Under the pieces are notes generated by a model, which was given only the letters and a program-made list of their open reading frames with translations, did not search any database and was not told the DNA's origin. Below, piece by piece: positions 1 through 7,236 of a stretch of DNA of 64,000 bases. This DNA is from Streptomyces sp. LUP30 (lineage in GTDB: Bacteria; Actinomycetota; Actinomycetes; Streptomycetales; Streptomycetaceae), in contig NZ_MJAJ01000016.1 in the NCBI RefSeq assembly GCF_001746365.1, positions 79,930 to 143,929 of the forward strand, in the 5' to 3' direction. Position 1 is the stretch's first letter. Every line of letters begins with the position of its first letter. The translations under genes and the position numbers were made by a program.

Positions 1-1029
1 CTGGACCTGGTCACCGTCGGCTCCGGCCGGACCGCCACCGACGCCCTGCGCACCAGTGTCGAGCTCGCGAAGTTCACCGAGTCGCGCGGCTTCCACCGCT
101 ACTGGGTCGCCGAGCACCACTCCATGCCGGGCGTCGCGTCCTCCTCGCCCGCCGTGATCCTCGCGCACCTCGCCGCGCACACCGAGCGCATCCGGCTCGG
201 CTCGGGCGGTGTCATGCTGCCCAACCACGCGCCCCTCGTCATCGCCGAGCAGTTCGGGACCCTGGAGGCGCTGGCCCCGCACCGCATCGACCTGGGACTC
301 GGCCGCGCTCCGGGCACCGACGGCGCGACGGCCGCCGCCCTGCGCCGGTCAGCCACTCTGAACGAGGGCGCCGACGACTTCCCCGAGCAGCTCGCCGAGC
401 TCACCCGCTTCCTGGACGACGACTTCCCCGACGGTCACCGCTACCGCCGGATCCACGCCATCCCCGGCCCGGTCCAGGGCTCCTCCCCGGGCGGGGTGCA
501 GTCGCCGCACCGGCCGCCGGTCTGGCTGCTCGGCTCCTCCGGCTTCAGCGCCCGGCTGGCCGGACTGCTCGGTCTGCCCTTCGCCTTCGCGCACCACTTC
601 TCCGCGCAGAACACCGTCCCCGCCCTCGACCTGTACCGGGAGTCCTTCCGGCCGTCGGCGGTGCTCGCCGAGCCCTACGCGCTGATCGGCGTCTCCGTGC
701 TCGCCGCCGACGACGAGCGCGAGGCCCGCCGCCAGGTCCTGGCCACCGGCGTCAACATGGTCCGGCTGCGCACCGGCCGCCCCGGCCTGTTCCCCTCCCC
801 CGAGGAGGCGGAAGCCTACGAACTCGGCCCGATGGAGCGGGAGTTCGTCGACTCCTGGACCGCGAACATCATCCACGGCACCGCCGACGAGGTCCGCACC
901 GGCCTCGACGGCCTCCACAAGCGCACCGGCGCCGACGAGTTGATGCTCACCAGCCATGCCCACCGGGGCGAGCTGCGCCTGCGCTCCTACGAACTGGTCG
1001 CCGACGCCTACGGGTTGCCGACGGCGTAG
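1..1029 (+). CDS. LLM class flavin-dependent oxidoreductase (5' truncated)
   Basis: This is the 3' part of a gene that starts before the window; 342 residues are readable in frame 1. It looks like a bacterial luciferase-like monooxygenase of the LLM class, a cytoplasmic TIM-barrel enzyme using FMNH2 supplied by a separate reductase. The hallmarks are 'FHRYWVAEHHS' near the window start, 'RIRLGSGGVMLPNHAPL' and 'DLGLGRAPGTDG', and a C-terminal 'GTADEVRTGLDGL' segment typical of the family. The readable length is about full size for this family (330-360 residues), so little is missing. The substrate cannot be inferred. The gene converges with the GGDEF-EAL gene and their 3' ends overlap by 22 bp. 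Confidence 0.9.
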   Translation: MDLVTVGSGRTATDALRTSVELAKFTESRGFHRYWVAEHHSMPGVASSSPAVILAHLAAHTERIRLGSGGVMLPNHAPLVIAEQFGTLEALAPHRIDLGLGRAPGTDGATAAALRRSATLNEGADDFPEQLAELTRFLDDDFPDGHRYRRIHAIPGPVQGSSPGGVQSPHRPPVWLLGSSGFSARLAGLLGLPFAFAHHFSAQNTVPALDLYRESFRPSAVLAEPYALIGVSVLAADDEREARRQVLATGVNMVRLRTGRPGLFPSPEEAEAYELGPMEREFVDSWTANIIHGTADEVRTGLDGLHKRTGADELMLTSHAHRGELRLRSYELVADAYGLPTA

Positions 1030-2894
1030 GTCTGCGTTCCGGAGCCCTCCGCGGACTGCGTTCCGGTTTCCGCTCCCAGCAACTCGGAGATGCGCTCCGG
1101 TGACACCGGGCGGGAGTACAGCCACCCCTGCCCGGTGTCGCAGCCGATGCTGCGCAGCCGGGTCGCCTGCGCGGACGTCTCCACGCACTCGGCGGTGACG
1201 GTGAGTCCCAGCCGGTGGGCGAGGTCGATCATCGCCTCGACGACGACCTGGTCGGCCGGGTTCGGCGGGGCGGCCCCTTCCTTGTCGCTCTCGTACTGGA
1301 AGCCGCGCACGAAGGACCCGTCCAGTTTCAGCACCGACACCGGCAGCCGGCTCAGGTAGGCGAGATTGGAGTAGCCGGTGCCGAAGTCGTCGATGGCGAT
1401 CCCCACACCCATCTCGCTGAGCGCCTGCAACGCCTGCAACGGCCGTCCCGCCGAGCCCATCACCGCCGACTCGGTCAGCTCCAGCTGCAGCAGACGCGGG
1501 GGGAGCCCGGTCTCGGCGAGGATCTTCGCCACGTCCGCCACCAGGTCGGAGTCCCACACCTGCCGGACCGCCACGTTGACGCTGACGAACAGCGGCGGCT
1601 CGTCGGGGTTGTCCAGCTGCCACTGCCGGGCCTGCCGGCACGCGGTGGCCAGAACCCATCGCCCGAGCGGGACGATCGAGCCGTCCTCCTCGGCCAGCGC
1701 GACGAACCGATTCGGCGACAGCAGACCGAACCGGGGGTGGTCCCAGCGCACCAACGCCTCCACCCCGCGCAGCCGGCCGTCCGACATGCCGACCAGTGGC
1801 TGGTAATCGAGGCGGAACTCACCGCGCTCGATGGCGGGCCGCAGTGTGGAGGCCAGGGCCTGCCGGGTCATCAGATGGGCGTTGCGCTCGGGGTCGAAGA
1901 GCGTCCAGCGGTCCTTGCCGTCCACCTTCGCCCAGTACAGGGTCGTGTCCGCGGCCTGCATCAGTCCGGTCGCGGTCGTGCCGGCCGCGTGCCGCTCCAC
2001 GACGCCGATCGAGGCGGAGACGGCCAGCCGGTGTCCGGCCAGGTCGAAGGGCGCCTGGAGCGCCTTGAGCACGCACTCGGCCAGGTCGGCGAGCTGATCG
2101 GTGCCGGTGGAGTCCTCGACGAGCAGGGCGAACTCGTCGCCGCCGAGCCGGGCCACCAGCGGCACGCTCGGCCGGGTCTGCCCGGCCGCGGCGGCGCACT
2201 CCGTCAGCCGCTGGGCGACGGCGGTCAGCAGCCGGTCGCCGACGCGGTGACCGAGGGTGTCGTTGACGGCCTTGAAACCGTCGAGGTCCAGGTAGCACAG
2301 GCCGATCCGGCCGGTCCCGCTCTGCTCGTACGCCTCCGCCTCCAGCGCGGCCGACACCCGCTCGAAGAAGAGGGTGCGGTTGGGCAGCCGCGTCACCGGG
2401 TCGTGCATCTGCAGGTGGCGCAGTCTGGCCTGCAGGTCACGATGGGCGCTGACGTCGGTGACGGACAGCAGCACGCCGGGTTCGTCCGCGTCGAGCGGGG
2501 AGACCGTGATCTGCGTCCACAGCGAGCGGCCGTCGGGCTGCTTCAGCCGCCGGCTGCAGCGCAGTTTCGCCCGTCGGCCGCGCAGCACCTCCCGGTAGGC
2601 GTGCCAGGTCCGGGCGTCGGAGGCCAGGTCCAGCAGGTCGGAGGCGACCCGCCCGGCCAGCCCCGTGCCGCTGCCTCCGCTGCCGAGCAGCGCGCCGAAC
2701 GCGTCGTTGGCGTCGACGATGCGACCCTCGCTGTCGACGACGGCCATGGCGAGGGGCGCCGCGCCGAAGACGGAACGGTAGGCCGGCGGCTGGGGGCCCG
2801 GCGATCCGCTTTCCGTACTGTCGATGTCACTCTCTGTGACGGCTGACCGGTCGAGGTCTGCCGCGGGCGTCGGCCCTTCGGACGTTCCGCTCAC
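1008..2894 (-). CDS. cdgA: PAS-GGDEF-EAL cyclic-di-GMP turnover protein, CdgA-like
   Basis: The 628-residue protein makes and/or degrades the second messenger cyclic-di-GMP, which controls development in Streptomyces through BldD. A PAS domain (about 40-155) is followed by a GGDEF domain with intact 'RLGGDEFALL' (about 249-258) and an EAL domain with 'GVEALVRW' (EAL at 379-381) and 'DDFGTGYSN' (502-510). Both catalytic signatures look complete. I see no RxxD inhibitory site just before GGDEF. The start is a GTG at 2894 preceded by GGGAG; longer readings run antisense through the protease gene and are rejected. There is no membrane segment, so it should be cytoplasmic. The symbol rests on domain order and position matching my memory of S. 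coelicolor CdgA (SCO2817); net activity is not predictable from sequence. Confidence 0.85.
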   Translation of the reverse strand: MSGTSEGPTPAADLDRSAVTESDIDSTESGSPGPQPPAYRSVFGAAPLAMAVVDSEGRIVDANDAFGALLGSGGSGTGLAGRVASDLLDLASDARTWHAYREVLRGRRAKLRCSRRLKQPDGRSLWTQITVSPLDADEPGVLLSVTDVSAHRDLQARLRHLQMHDPVTRLPNRTLFFERVSAALEAEAYEQSGTGRIGLCYLDLDGFKAVNDTLGHRVGDRLLTAVAQRLTECAAAAGQTRPSVPLVARLGGDEFALLVEDSTGTDQLADLAECVLKALQAPFDLAGHRLAVSASIGVVERHAAGTTATGLMQAADTTLYWAKVDGKDRWTLFDPERNAHLMTRQALASTLRPAIERGEFRLDYQPLVGMSDGRLRGVEALVRWDHPRFGLLSPNRFVALAEEDGSIVPLGRWVLATACRQARQWQLDNPDEPPLFVSVNVAVRQVWDSDLVADVAKILAETGLPPRLLQLELTESAVMGSAGRPLQALQALSEMGVGIAIDDFGTGYSNLAYLSRLPVSVLKLDGSFVRGFQYESDKEGAAPPNPADQVVVEAMIDLAHRLGLTVTAECVETSAQATRLRSIGCDTGQGWLYSRPVSPERISELLGAETGTQSAEGSGTQTYAVGNP

Positions 2895-3209
2895 CGCTCG
2901 CTCCCGCAGTGCACTCGATCTCTGTCCGTGCAGGAAAGTCTGCCGATCATAGTGGCTGCCCCCGGACCCGCGCAGCCACTGCCCAGTGTCCCGGAACAAC
3001 CCACCCTTCTGACAGATCGTTTCTGCCCGCACCTGGCCCCGTTCTGAGGGTGGGCGACCGCTTGTGACGTTCCGTGAGAATTCCGGGGGTGTCGGGGTGA
3101 TGCCCGATTCCCGCCGCCTCACTCGTCTGGGGCAGACAAACAGGGCGTAGTACGACAAATTCACACAGGCTGGGTGGCGGTGTCCCGTGAACCGCACCCG
3201 GAGGTCTCT
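2895..3209. other. Divergent intergenic region between cdgA-like gene and M6 protease
   Basis: This 315-bp gap must hold the promoters for both flanking genes. Apart from a BldD-like half-site pair at 3065-3077 I recognise no convincing -10/-35 hexamers. The stretch immediately before the protease start has the ribosome binding site GGAGG at 3200-3204. Confidence 0.5.
3065..3077. promoter_or_regulatory. Possible BldD-like box (TGAC-N5-GTGA)
   Basis: TGACGTTCCGTGA has the two outer half-sites of the BldD consensus (TNAC...GTNA with 5 bases between) but lacks the C and G flanking its central A/T. It lies about 170 bp upstream of the GGDEF-EAL start. BldD is known to control c-di-GMP genes including cdgA in S. 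coelicolor; whether this is the site is inference. Confidence 0.3.
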
Positions 3210-4499
3210 GTGCCGCGTCTGCCGCGACCCGTGCGACTGTTCCCCTACCCCCGGCTGCGCAGTACCGCGGCCGTGTTCACCACCCTCTCGGCGCTCGCCG
3301 CGACCTCCCTGATCGGCGGGCCCTCGGTCGCCGGGCCCTACTCCGCCGCGCCCTGCGCCTTGGCCCGCACCGACGCCCACCACTCGGAGGGCCTGGACAC
3401 CTGGAACACCGCCTACCCCCGCCCGACGCGCGCCCTCGACGCGGTCATGGTCTTCCTGTCCTTCCCGGACTGGACCCCCATGGCGTCCCCCGCCGAACTG
3501 GCCGCCGATCACTTCCCCGCCACCAGCCGCTTCTTCCGGCAGGCCTCCTACGGCAGGTTCAGCCTGCGCGCACACCCGCTCAAGCGGTGGATCCGCATGC
3601 CGAAGCCGTCCACCGCGTACGCCATACAGCGCGACTGGAGTGCCGCCGGCCGGGCCGCCTATCTGCGCGACGCGCTCGCCGCGGCCGACCCGCACGTCGA
3701 CTTCTCCCGCTACGACCTCGTCTACTTCGTGGCCGACCCCGACGCGCCCGGCGTCGACTCGGACGCGACGAAGGTCGTCAACCTGCAGACGCCGCTGCAC
3801 GCCGACGGCACGGACATCCCCCGCGTGGTCACCGTCTTCGAGAAGCACCCCCCGGACCGGCTGGTCCTCGCCCACGAGACCGGCCACGTCTTCGACCTGC
3901 CCGATCTCTATCACCGGCCCGCCGACGGCAAGGGCGACTGGGACACCTACGTCGGCGACTGGGACCTGATGGGCAGCCAGTTCGGTCTCGCCCCGGACCT
4001 GTTCGCCTGGCACAAGTGGAAGCTGGGCTGGCTGGACGACCGACAGGTGGTGTGCGTGCGGGGCCCGGGCCCGACGCGGCTCACCCTGGAACCGCTCGCC
4101 GCCGGCCCCGGAGTGCCGGTCACCCGCGCCGCCGGCCCGCCGGCCTTCGGGCTCGGCGGCGGCGTCAAGCTCGCGGTGGTGCGCACCGGCCCCGACAGTG
4201 CGCTCGCCTTCGAGGTGCGCGCCCCGGTGGGCGACGACAGCGCGGCCTGCCGCTCCGGCATCCTCGTCTACCGCGTCAGCAGCGGGGCCCGCTCCGGCCG
4301 TGGCCCCGTGGAGGTGCTCGACGCCCATCCACGCACCGAGGCCTGCTGGGAGAACTCCGTCTACCCGCCCCTCGCGGACGCCCCGGTGGGCCTCGGCGAG
4401 AGCTTCACCGTCCCCGGGAACGGCGTCCGCGTGGACGTGGAGGGGCGCACGCCTTCGGGCGAGTGGACGGTGAAGATCACACCGGGCGTGAACCTCTGA
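3210..4499 (+). CDS. Secreted M6-family (immune inhibitor A-like) metalloprotease
   Basis: This 429-residue protein is predicted to be an exported zinc metallopeptidase. A basic N-terminus and hydrophobic segment (about 18-42, 'STAAVFTTLSALAATSLIGG') form a signal peptide. The zinc-binding motif HETGH lies at 222-226 and continues into 'VFDLPDLY', matching the M6-type HExGHxxxxxDLY pattern, and a Met-turn-like 'DLMGSQFG' follows about 20 residues later. I chose GTG 3210 because GGAGG sits 5 nt upstream; GTG 3174 would add 12 residues but has no good ribosome binding site. The gene is monocistronic and ends 24 bp before a strong hairpin terminator shared with tRNA-Lys. The substrate is unknown, and the Cys-containing C-terminal region (about 280-429) is not assigned. 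Confidence 0.85.
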   Translation: MPRLPRPVRLFPYPRLRSTAAVFTTLSALAATSLIGGPSVAGPYSAAPCALARTDAHHSEGLDTWNTAYPRPTRALDAVMVFLSFPDWTPMASPAELAADHFPATSRFFRQASYGRFSLRAHPLKRWIRMPKPSTAYAIQRDWSAAGRAAYLRDALAAADPHVDFSRYDLVYFVADPDAPGVDSDATKVVNLQTPLHADGTDIPRVVTVFEKHPPDRLVLAHETGHVFDLPDLYHRPADGKGDWDTYVGDWDLMGSQFGLAPDLFAWHKWKLGWLDDRQVVCVRGPGPTRLTLEPLAAGPGVPVTRAAGPPAFGLGGGVKLAVVRTGPDSALAFEVRAPVGDDSAACRSGILVYRVSSGARSGRGPVEVLDAHPRTEACWENSVYPPLADAPVGLGESFTVPGNGVRVDVEGRTPSGEWTVKITPGVNL

Positions 4500-4523
4500 G
4501 AGCGCGCCCGTGCCGGACATGCG

Positions 4524-4553
4524 AGAGGCCCCTCGCTTCCGCGAGGGGCCTCT
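4524..4553. terminator. Bidirectional hairpin terminator
   Basis: A perfect 13-bp stem with a TTCC loop lies between the 3' end of the M6 protease gene and the 3' end of the convergent tRNA-Lys gene, so it can end transcription from both sides. Confidence 0.85.
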
Positions 4554-4561
4554 GCCGTCTG

Positions 4562-4635
4562 TGCGCCGCCAGGGACTCGAACCCCGGACCCGCTGATTAA
4601 GAGTCAGCTGCTCTAACCAACTGAGCTAGCGGCGC
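4562..4635 (-). tRNA. tRNA-Lys (anticodon CTT)
   Basis: On the minus strand the cloverleaf is complete. The acceptor stem is GCGCCGC/GCGGCGC with discriminator A, the D-arm contains AGTTGGTTAGAGC, the anticodon stem GCTGA/TCAGC encloses the loop CTCTTAA (anticodon CTT, reading AAG), and the T-arm has GGTTCGAGTC. CCA is not encoded. The 5' end overlaps the stop codon of the upstream CDS by 10 bp. Confidence 0.97.
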
Positions 4636-5213
4636 CTGCTGACGTCGTAGACCTTAGCATCCTGGTCGGGGGGAGGAGAAATCGATATGCGCACCGCCGA
4701 GCGGGCCGCCCGGACCGCCGCCCACAGCAGGATTTCGGGGCCCGGCAGCCAGGGATGACGGGTGTCCGGGGCCACCACCCACCGGGTGGCGCACCCGGCG
4801 CCCGAGGGGGTGAGCGCGGGCACGGTCACCGCGTCCCCGGTCCCGTGGCACAGCAGTGGCGGCACGGTCGAGGTGCGGCCCTCCCGGCGGCCGTCGACGC
4901 CCCACTCCTCCCACTCCAGCAGTGAGGGCAGCCGCTGGGCGGTGCCCGGCGCGGCGAACAGCAGCGTGCGTCCGCGGAACGCGGCCACCGGGCCGGAGCC
5001 CGGCCCCTCGGCCCACAGCCGGTCGAGCATCAGCCGTCCGAACATCGAGGGCGCGCTGACGATGTCGAACACCGAGCCGCACGGCAGGACCACCGGGGCC
5101 CGTGGGCGCTCCTCCCAGAGGGCGAGCGTGCTGCGCGGATACGTTCCGGCGGACGCCAGCCAGGCCGCGCCGTCCGGGGTGACGCCGAGAGGTTCGTCGT
5201 ATGCGCTGCTCAT
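4626..5213 (-). CDS. Hypothetical protein resembling the bifunctional primase/polymerase N-terminal domain
   Basis: This 195-residue protein has the flavour of small Streptomyces proteins annotated as 'bifunctional DNA primase/polymerase'. It has a 'WLASAGTYPRSTLALWEE' opening, 'VVLPCGSVFDIVSAP', and a late 'WVVAPDTRHPWLPGPEILL'. I see no clear catalytic acidic triad or zinc motif, so an active primase is doubtful. The start is ATG 5213, preceded by GGGGG. The last codons and the TAG stop lie inside the 5' end of the tRNA-Lys gene, 10 bp on the same strand, so the two may share a transcript. Function unknown; alternatives include a regulatory or purely structural relative of the PrimPol fold. 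Confidence 0.7.
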   Translation of the reverse strand: MSSAYDEPLGVTPDGAAWLASAGTYPRSTLALWEERPRAPVVLPCGSVFDIVSAPSMFGRLMLDRLWAEGPGSGPVAAFRGRTLLFAAPGTAQRLPSLLEWEEWGVDGRREGRTSTVPPLLCHGTGDAVTVPALTPSGAGCATRWVVAPDTRHPWLPGPEILLWAAVRAARSAVRISISPPPDQDAKVYDVSRRR

Positions 5214-5374
5214 GCCCCCAGGTCTACCTGGAGTGAACGGTCGATTTCACAGGGTTGCCGGAAACCGGGACGCCGGGTGCGGGGGAGGAGTATCTTGCCC
5301 GCCCGGCATATGCCAGAGGGTGGATGCGGCTCGGCCCGGCGCCCAGGCGCCCAGGCGGCCGGGTGTTCAACGGC

Positions 5375-5743
5375 TCAGACCGGGTCGGCGTGGCCCCGGC
5401 CCTCGGAGTCGCCCCGCAACAGATCACGGCCGAACTCGACCATCTTCTTCGCGTAGTCCTCGGTCCACTCGGCCCGCTCGGCGATGTCCGCCGCGGTCAG
5501 CCGGTCGAAGCGGCGCGGATCGGCGAGCTGCGCGGCCGCCATGGCCTGGAACTCCACCGCTCGGTCGGCCGCCGCACGGAACGCGAGCGTCAGCTCCGTC
5601 GCCCGCGCCAGCAGCGCCCCCGGATCGTCTATCGACTCCAGGTCGAAGAAGTGTTCCGGATCACCGGTCGCCTCGGCGGGCTCGAAGAGCAGGGGCGCGG
5701 GGCGTAGCCGCGGTTCGTTCCGACGCGGCGTGGGCTCCGCCAT
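5375..5743 (-). CDS. Small conserved hypothetical protein
   Basis: The 122-residue product starts at ATG 5743 with GAGGAGG upstream. It is soluble and mostly alpha-helical by composition. A charged proline/arginine-rich N-terminus (MAEPTPRRNEPRLRP) is followed by 'FFDLESIDDPGALLARATEL' and a helix-rich middle with many Ala/Arg, ending in 'AEWTEDYAKKMVEFGRDLL'. I recognise no named domain, metal-binding motif or membrane segment. The gene lies downstream of, and on the same strand as, the helicase gene, but 152 bp separate them, so membership in that operon is uncertain. The clean ribosome binding site and codon use support a real gene; the function is unknown. Confidence 0.7.
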   Translation of the reverse strand: MAEPTPRRNEPRLRPAPLLFEPAEATGDPEHFFDLESIDDPGALLARATELTLAFRAAADRAVEFQAMAAAQLADPRRFDRLTAADIAERAEWTEDYAKKMVEFGRDLLRGDSEGRGHADPV

Positions 5744-5895
5744 GTCTCGGCCTCCTCGTACGGTTCGGATGACGCCACAGGTGGACAGCACCGGTGGAGT
5801 GGACCACCTTCCATTGTCCCCCGGTGACGCAAGAGCCATTCGGCCCCGGACTCTCAAGCCCCGAACGCCCCCGGATGTTCCCGGCCCCGTGGGAC

Positions 5896-7236
5896 TCACG
5901 GACTCCACGGGACGCGGTGTTCCGCGAGGTGGGCCAGGACGGCGTGGTTGGCCTCCCAGCCGTCCGGGAACTTCACCAGCGTCCCCAGCTGGACGGGCTC
6001 CGTCGACGGGTACTCGTCCAGCAGGTCGCCCACCCCCGCCCGGCACACCACCACACACGCGTGCCGGTGGCGGGAGGCCAGGACGCACAGGCGGCCCGTC
6101 TCCAGGTGGAAGGCCGTGGCGTCGGGGCGGCCGGAGAGCGGGTGCAGGATCACCGTGACGTCGAACTCCATGCCCTGCAGCCGGTTCGCCGTGTCCACGG
6201 TCACGTCCGCCACGCCCAGCTCGGTCAGCGCCGCCCTCACCGCGGCCGCCTGGTCGCGATGCGCCGTGCCGACGGCGACCCGGCCGGCGGTCAGCGGGGT
6301 CGGGTCGGGGGAGCCGTCCGAGAGGGCCGCGCCGCCCCGGTCCAGGAGCCGCCGCACGACCGTGGCGACCGCCCGCACCGCCTCCGGATCGGTGCGCGGG
6401 GTGTGCCGGGCGGGCAGCTCCAGCAGGCCCCAGCCGGACTCCGCCGCCTCGTCGATCACCCGGTCGGCGCCCGAGCCGTCCGACGGGACGGCGAAGGACA
6501 GCAGGCGGTCGCCGTGGTCCGTCCCGCTGCGGAACGGCGTGTACGGGTAGAACGCGTCGGAGACCAGCGGCGCGGCGGACGCCGGGAGCCGCCAGGACAC
6601 CGGCAGGCGGTGCTGCGGCAGCTGCGGGTTGTGGGCGAGCAGGGTCGACACCGCCGAGGCCGACGGGTCGTAGGACAGGCCCGCCCACTGCTCGCCGCCC
6701 ACGATCGAGAACGGGTCCAGCTGTCCCGGGTCGCCCACGAACAGCGCCCGCTCGAACAGCCCGGCCACGGCGAGCAGCCCGTCCGACCGCATCTGGTACG
6801 CCTCGTCCACGATCGCGTGCCGCCAGGGCTCGTCCACCTTCACATGCGCCCACTTGGCGGCGGTGGAGATCACCACCGGCAGCCCGGCCAGCTCCGCCGC
6901 CTTCGCCGACTTCCGTACGTTCGGCAGCCGCTCCAGCGCCTTGTCGTACGGGTCGGCGTCGCTGCTGTGCAGCCGGCCCACCGGCAGCTCGGGGTTCTTC
7001 CGGGCCAACCGCTCGACCAGGTCGTCCACTTGGGCGTTGGTCTGGGCGACCACCATCAACGAGCGTCCCGCTTCGGCGAGTTCGAGCGCGGCGCGGACGA
7101 CGAGCGTGGACTTGCCGGCGCCCGGCGGGGAGTCGACGACGACCCCGCGCGCGGTGCCGTGCAGCGTGTCGCGCAGGATCGCGTCGGTGGCACGGGTCGC
7201 GGCGGTACCGGGGTCGAAGGCGGCCTCGGTGCTCAC
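5896..7236 (-). CDS. SF1 (Upf1/Dna2-like) DNA/RNA helicase, AAA ATPase
   Basis: This 446-residue protein carries the complete motif series of a superfamily-1 helicase. Motif I is 'SPPGAGKST' (36-44), Ia 'VVAQTNAQVDDL' (about 62-73), II 'VDEAYQM' (143-149), III 'FVGDPGQLDP' (167-176), IV 'SWRLP' (214-218), V 'VDTANRLQGMEFDVTV' (347-362) and VI 'LASRHRHACVVV' (387-398). The GDPGQLDP and TANRLQGMEFD forms point to the Upf1/Dna2/Nam7 (SF1B) branch rather than UvrD. The GTG start at 7236 overlaps the previous stop (GTGA) and has AGGAGGA upstream, so it is translationally coupled as the last gene of a trio with an unknown protein and a Cas4/AddB-like nuclease. The likely role is nucleic-acid unwinding for end processing, repair or defence; which of these is inference. 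Confidence 0.88.
   Translation of the reverse strand: MSTEAAFDPGTAATRATDAILRDTLHGTARGVVVDSPPGAGKSTLVVRAALELAEAGRSLMVVAQTNAQVDDLVERLARKNPELPVGRLHSSDADPYDKALERLPNVRKSAKAAELAGLPVVISTAAKWAHVKVDEPWRHAIVDEAYQMRSDGLLAVAGLFERALFVGDPGQLDPFSIVGGEQWAGLSYDPSASAVSTLLAHNPQLPQHRLPVSWRLPASAAPLVSDAFYPYTPFRSGTDHGDRLLSFAVPSDGSGADRVIDEAAESGWGLLELPARHTPRTDPEAVRAVATVVRRLLDRGGAALSDGSPDPTPLTAGRVAVGTAHRDQAAAVRAALTELGVADVTVDTANRLQGMEFDVTVILHPLSGRPDATAFHLETGRLCVLASRHRHACVVVCRAGVGDLLDEYPSTEPVQLGTLVKFPDGWEANHAVLAHLAEHRVPWSP

Noticed and set aside
1008..4520. Very long minus-strand open frame covering the GGDEF-EAL gene and antisense to the M6 protease
   Set aside because: Only the part up to GTG 2894 has PAS/GGDEF/EAL motifs and a ribosome binding site; the rest is antisense to a clear signal-peptide metalloprotease.
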